From assembly GCA_015488975.1 (NCBI GenBank), contig WFMT01000248.1, positions 1 through 9,405 on the forward strand: 9,405 bases of DNA, given 5' to 3'. Shown here piece after piece: positions 6,472-9,405 of this stretch (position 1 is its first letter; each line of letters opens with the position of its first letter). The position numbers and the translations under genes are program-made. The notes below the pieces were generated by a model, which did not search any database, was not told where the DNA came from, and saw only the letters and a list, made by a program, of their open reading frames with translations. This stretch comes from Campylobacteraceae bacterium (GTDB lineage Bacteria > Campylobacterota > Campylobacteria > Campylobacterales > JALSKU01).

Positions 6472-7416
6472 TAAAAATTTCTTCTCTTTTAATATATCTA
6501 TAAGAACCTGTACTGAATCTATACTCTTTCTAAACAATTCTCTTTCACAATGGTTCAAACTAATTTCTATAATCTCTTCCGCCCCTTTTTTTCCAAGAGT
6601 TACGGGAACTCCATTTACAATATCATTAAATCCATATTGCCCCTCAAGATAAACTGCACAAGGATAAATCTGTTTTGAATCGGTTAAAATAGCATTTATC
6701 ATTAGTGCTGTTGATTTTGCAGGAGCATAATAAGCCGAACCTGTTTTGAGGTATCCAACTATTTCAGCTCCACCGTGCTTTGTTCTCTCTACTATCTCAT
6801 CTATCTCATCAGTTTTTAACAAATCAGTCAAAGGAATGCCAGCAACCGTTGAATATCTTTGAAGCGGTACCATATAATCACCATGACCGCCCATTGTAGT
6901 TGCTCTTATCTGTCCTGCTCCAAAGCCTAATTTTTCATAAATAAAGTGTGCCATCCTTGCACTGTCTAAAATACCCGCCATTCCTATGACTTGGTTTCTG
7001 GGATAATTACCGGCTTTCAGTGCAACATAAGTCATAGTATCCAAAGGATTTGAAACCATTATAACTATTGCATTCGGGGTATACTCTTTTACTTTCAAAA
7101 TTACTTCTTTGGTAATTTCTGCATTTGTCATAAGCAAATCTTCTCTGCTCATACCAGGCAATCTTGGGCTTCCTGCTGTTATAACAACGATTTCACTGTT
7201 TGTAATATCACTATAATCTTTTGCAGCTTTTACAATGGTATGGCTTCTAGTAGCAGCTGCTGCCTGACTCATATCAAGTGCCTTGCCTTTTGCCCTTTCT
7301 TCATCTCTGTCAACTAAAACAATTCTATGGCAAGTACCATGCATGGCCAAAGAATATCCTACTGTTGCACCAACATTTCCGGCACCTATTATCGTGACTT
7401 TACTTTGTCTTTCCAC
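6466..7416 (-). CDS. mdh: Malate dehydrogenase, LDH-like family
   Basis: The product reversibly reduces oxaloacetate to malate with NADH in the cytoplasm. The 316 residues match the LDH/MDH superfamily length. The Rossmann loop GAGNVG is at residues 11-16, and an acidic Asp36 at the end of the second strand indicates NAD rather than NADP. The active-site loop PRLPGMSR (84-91) has Arg at the position where lactate dehydrogenases carry Gln, with the second Arg at 91; this marks a malate enzyme. NPLD (123-126), Asp151/Arg154 and the catalytic His178 in GGHGDY complete the site. Translation starts at GTG, with AAAGGA 5 nt upstream; the stop is TAG. The gene follows icd after 75 bp, the same order as in Campylobacter. 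Substrate preference is read from sequence only, but the Arg discriminator makes lactate dehydrogenase unlikely. Confidence 0.95.
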   Translation of the reverse strand: MERQSKVTIIGAGNVGATVGYSLAMHGTCHRIVLVDRDEERAKGKALDMSQAAAATRSHTIVKAAKDYSDITNSEIVVITAGSPRLPGMSREDLLMTNAEITKEVILKVKEYTPNAIVIMVSNPLDTMTYVALKAGNYPRNQVIGMAGILDSARMAHFIYEKLGFGAGQIRATTMGGHGDYMVPLQRYSTVAGIPLTDLLKTDEIDEIVERTKHGGAEIVGYLKTGSAYYAPAKSTALMINAILTDSKQIYPCAVYLEGQYGFNDIVNGVPVTLGKKGAEEIIEISLNHCERELFRKSIDSVQVLIDILKEKKFLD

Positions 7417-7421
7417 TTTTT

Positions 7422-7427
7422 TCCTTT
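7422..7427 (-). promoter_or_regulatory. Ribosome binding site fixing the GTG start of mdh
   Basis: AAAGGA on the minus strand lies 5 nt before the GTG at 7416-7414. The next in-frame ATG is codon 25, which would remove the NAD-binding GxGxxG loop, so this site and the GTG define the start. Confidence 0.75.
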
Positions 7428-7443
7428 ATCTGTCCTTATTATT

Positions 7444-7485
7444 TTACAGATTTCATTGCAAGATTGTATCACAAATTCTCTGTAA
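7444..7485 (-). other. Weak inverted repeat in the icd-mdh gap
   Basis: A 7-nt perfect inverted repeat, TTACAGA (7444-7450) and TCTGTAA (7479-7485), brackets a 28-nt loop. A few more pairs (ttt/aaa) are possible if two unpaired bases are allowed on one side. No U-run follows it on either strand, so it is not a standard intrinsic terminator. It could be an RNA-processing or stability element between icd and mdh, or chance in AT-rich DNA. Confidence 0.25.
7463..7471 (-). promoter_or_regulatory. Possible extended -10 promoter element upstream of mdh
   Basis: The minus strand reads TGATACAAT, which fits the extended -10 pattern TGn-TATAAT with one mismatch. It ends about 46 bases before the mdh start. 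No -35 hexamer sits at a normal distance, which is common for Campylobacterota sigma-70 promoters. The gap is the longest in the operon, so an internal start driving mdh and downstream genes is plausible. Such a motif can also arise by chance in AT-rich DNA. Confidence 0.25.
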
Positions 7486-7491
7486 GATATA

Positions 7492-9405
7492 TTATATAAA
7501 CGAATTTATAATTTTATTAAATGTCACACTAGGTCTCATCGCATCTGAAGCTTTGCCATCATTTACATGATAATAGCCTCCGATATCCTGGCTCTTTCCT
7601 TCAACAAATAAGAATTCTTTTATAATTTTGTCTTCATTTTCTTTTAATTCTTTTGAGATAGGAGAAAATCTTTTTGATAATTCTTCATCATCATTTTGAT
7701 TTGCCAAAGCTTCCGCCCAATACATTGCAAGATAAAAATGACTCATTTTATTGTCTATCTCTCCAACTTTTCTGCTTGGTGATTTGTTATTTTCAAGATA
7801 TGCATCATTTGCAAGATCCAAAGCTTTTGTTAAAACTTTTATCTGTTTGTTTCCTGTCTTTTGAGCTATCATTCTCAAAGACTCTGCCAAAGCTAAAAAT
7901 TCTCCCAAACTATCCCATCTTAAGTGACCCTCTTTTAAAAACTGATCTACATGTTTTGGTGCACTTCCTCCGGCTCCTGTTTCAAAAAGTCCTCCACCTG
8001 CAAGTAGCGGTACGATAGAAAGCATTTTTGCACTTGTTCCAAGCTCAAGTATAGGAAATAGATCAGTTAAATAATCTCTTATAACATTACCTGTAACTGA
8101 GATTGTATTTAAACCCTGTCTTATCCTTTTTACAGAATATGCCATGGCATCTTGTGGTGACATTATTTCTATAGTTAAGCCGGTAGTGTCTTCTTCAGCC
8201 AAATACTCTTTTACTTTTTTTATCATATTTGCGTCATGTGCTCTTTTTTCATCAAGCCAAAATATCGCCGGTTCACCAGTCAGTCTAGCTCTTTCACAAG
8301 CCAACCTAACCCAATCTCTTATAGGTATATCTTTGGCTCTACTCATTCTCCATATATCACCTTTTTCAACATTAAAGCTCATTAACACTTTGCTATTCTC
8401 ATCTTTTACTTCAACTATCCCGTTTTCGGAAATTTCAAAAGTTGTAGGATGAGAGCCATATTCTTCAGCTTTTTGAGCCATAAGACCAACATTTGATACG
8501 CTGCCCATAGTAGCCACATCAAATTGCCCTTCTCTTTTACAATCTTCTATTATCTCTTTATACATAGTAGCATAGCATCTATCCGGAATTACAGCCTTAC
8601 ACTCTTGCAATTTTCCGTCTTTATTCCACATTTTACCACCTTCTCTAATAACAGGCGGCAAAGAAGCATCTATAATAATATCATTTGAAGCATGAAGATT
8701 GGTGACACCTTTATCACTGTTAACCATAGCAATATTTGGTCTGTTTGAGTATGTATCTGAAATAGCTTGTTTTATTTCATCTGCTTTTTCTTGTGGTAAT
8801 TTCTCAAGTTTTTTGTAAAGATCGCCCAAACCCAGGTTTGGATTCACCCCAATCTCATTAAATTCATCTGCATATTTTTCAAATACTTCACTAAAAAAAA
8901 CTTTAACGGCATGCCCAAATATAACAGGGTCACTAACTTTCATCATAGTGGCTTTAAGATGAATTGACCATAATTGATCTTTTGCTTTTGCATCATCTAT
9001 AGTTTTAGCTAAAAAAGATTCTAAAGACTTGGCACTCATAAATGTTCCATCGAGTATCTCTTTATCGAGTGCTTCGATTGTTTTAAGTATTTTACCATTA
9101 AGCTCTATGGTGACTTTACCATTCCCTTCTTTGATAATCGCTTGCTCATTTCCATAAAAATCACCTTCACTCATAAAGTCAACTTCAGTTTTTGAAGGCT
9201 TTTCAAATGGTTTTAGCTTATGTGGATGTTTTTTAGCATATTTTTTAACCGCATCAGCTACCCTTCTGTCACTATTGCCCTCTCTTAAAACTGGATTTAC
9301 GGCACTTCCTAGACAAGTGGCATATTTCTCTCTTATAATCTTTTGTGCATCATTTTTTGGATTTTCAGGAAAATCAGGTATATCGTAACCTTGCTTTTGG
9401 AGTTC
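7492..9405 (-). CDS. icd: Isocitrate dehydrogenase (NADP+), monomeric type, 5'-truncated by the window edge
   Basis: This cytoplasmic enzyme interconverts isocitrate and 2-oxoglutarate plus CO2 with NADP(H); in a reductive cycle it would carboxylate 2-oxoglutarate. The open frame runs off the high-coordinate edge, and 637 codons plus TAA are visible. The first Met with an ORF-like start (9174) is internal: upstream, in frame, the sequence reads on with conserved monomeric-IDH residues. These include SAVNPVLREGNSDRR (visible residues 34-48), the isocitrate-binding segment whose Ser, Asn and Arg correspond to Ser132, Asn135 and Arg139/145 of the Azotobacter enzyme. Further family blocks are GGKMWNKDGK, VIPDRCYA, TMGSVSNVGLMAQKAEEYGS, LDEKRAHD and the C-terminal GGYYHVNDGKASDAMRPS. 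Family members are about 735-740 residues, so roughly 97 N-terminal residues lie outside. It is unrelated in fold length to the ~420-residue dimeric IDH. It is the first visible gene of the operon; whether more genes lie upstream cannot be seen. Confidence 0.97.
   Translation of the reverse strand, partial: ELQKQGYDIPDFPENPKNDAQKIIREKYATCLGSAVNPVLREGNSDRRVADAVKKYAKKHPHKLKPFEKPSKTEVDFMSEGDFYGNEQAIIKEGNGKVTIELNGKILKTIEALDKEILDGTFMSAKSLESFLAKTIDDAKAKDQLWSIHLKATMMKVSDPVIFGHAVKVFFSEVFEKYADEFNEIGVNPNLGLGDLYKKLEKLPQEKADEIKQAISDTYSNRPNIAMVNSDKGVTNLHASNDIIIDASLPPVIREGGKMWNKDGKLQECKAVIPDRCYATMYKEIIEDCKREGQFDVATMGSVSNVGLMAQKAEEYGSHPTTFEISENGIVEVKDENSKVLMSFNVEKGDIWRMSRAKDIPIRDWVRLACERARLTGEPAIFWLDEKRAHDANMIKKVKEYLAEEDTTGLTIEIMSPQDAMAYSVKRIRQGLNTISVTGNVIRDYLTDLFPILELGTSAKMLSIVPLLAGGGLFETGAGGSAPKHVDQFLKEGHLRWDSLGEFLALAESLRMIAQKTGNKQIKVLTKALDLANDAYLENNKSPSRKVGEIDNKMSHFYLAMYWAEALANQNDDEELSKRFSPISKELKENEDKIIKEFLFVEGKSQDIGGYYHVNDGKASDAMRPSVTFNKIINSFI

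Noticed and set aside
6466..7416. Lactate dehydrogenase for the mdh gene
   Set aside because: Arg85 occupies the specificity position where lactate dehydrogenases have Gln, and the neighbours are all TCA-cycle genes.
7444..7485. Inverted repeat as an intrinsic terminator after icd
   Set aside because: The loop is 28 nt, the stem is AT-rich, no U-run follows, and mdh belongs to the same operon in related organisms.
7674..8018. Plus-strand open frame of 114 codons opposite icd
   Set aside because: Leu/His-rich antisense translation of the conserved IDH C-terminal half, with no motif of its own.
1..9405. CRISPR arrays, tRNA or rRNA genes, insertion sequences, phage or defence genes
   Set aside because: Nearly all of the window is filled by conserved metabolic coding sequence, and no regularly spaced repeats, transposase motifs or structural RNA signatures were seen in the gaps.

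Overview
The window is one uninterrupted block of ten genes, all read from the minus strand. It encodes consecutive steps of the tricarboxylic acid cycle. In transcription order, from high to low coordinate, they are monomeric isocitrate dehydrogenase (5' end outside the window), malate dehydrogenase, two-subunit class I fumarase (alpha, beta), succinyl-CoA synthetase (beta, alpha) and four-subunit 2-oxoglutarate:acceptor oxidoreductase (OorD, OorA, OorB, OorC). Only about the last 81 bases, at the low-coordinate end, are non-coding.

The DNA is AT-rich. The gene order icd-mdh-sucCD-oorDABC, a monomeric-type isocitrate dehydrogenase, an LDH-like malate dehydrogenase and an oorDABC-type enzyme in place of 2-oxoglutarate dehydrogenase all point to Campylobacterota (Epsilonproteobacteria). 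The class I fumarase pair between mdh and sucC fits the free-living, chemolithoautotrophic side of the phylum (Sulfurimonas/Sulfurovum-like) better than Campylobacter or Helicobacter, which are known for the class II FumC. This placement comes from remembered family and synteny knowledge, not a database search.

Layout: 9405-7492 icd; 7491-7417 the longest gap (75 bp), with a weak inverted repeat and a possible extended -10 element; 7416-6466 mdh; 6428-5007 fumarase alpha and beta; 4996-2952 sucC and sucD; 2930-82 oorD, oorA, oorB, oorC; 81-1 downstream spacer without a convincing terminator.

Read in the reductive direction, the products take oxaloacetate to malate and fumarate and then, after fumarate reductase (not here), succinate to succinyl-CoA, to 2-oxoglutarate with CO2 fixed from reduced ferredoxin, and to isocitrate with a second CO2. 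The same enzymes can also run oxidatively, and ATP-citrate lyase, aconitase and fumarate reductase are not in the window, so autotrophic use is an inference. Several enzymes carry oxygen-sensitive [4Fe-4S] clusters, which suits a microaerobic or anaerobic lifestyle.

The gene junctions are very compact. Four have the upstream TAA stop inside the next Shine-Dalgarno (TAAGGA...), with 9-10 nt between genes; two are stop/start overlaps (ATGA and TAATG). I see no sign of a new defence, mobile or biosynthetic system; this is a core-metabolism operon with a few details worth checking.
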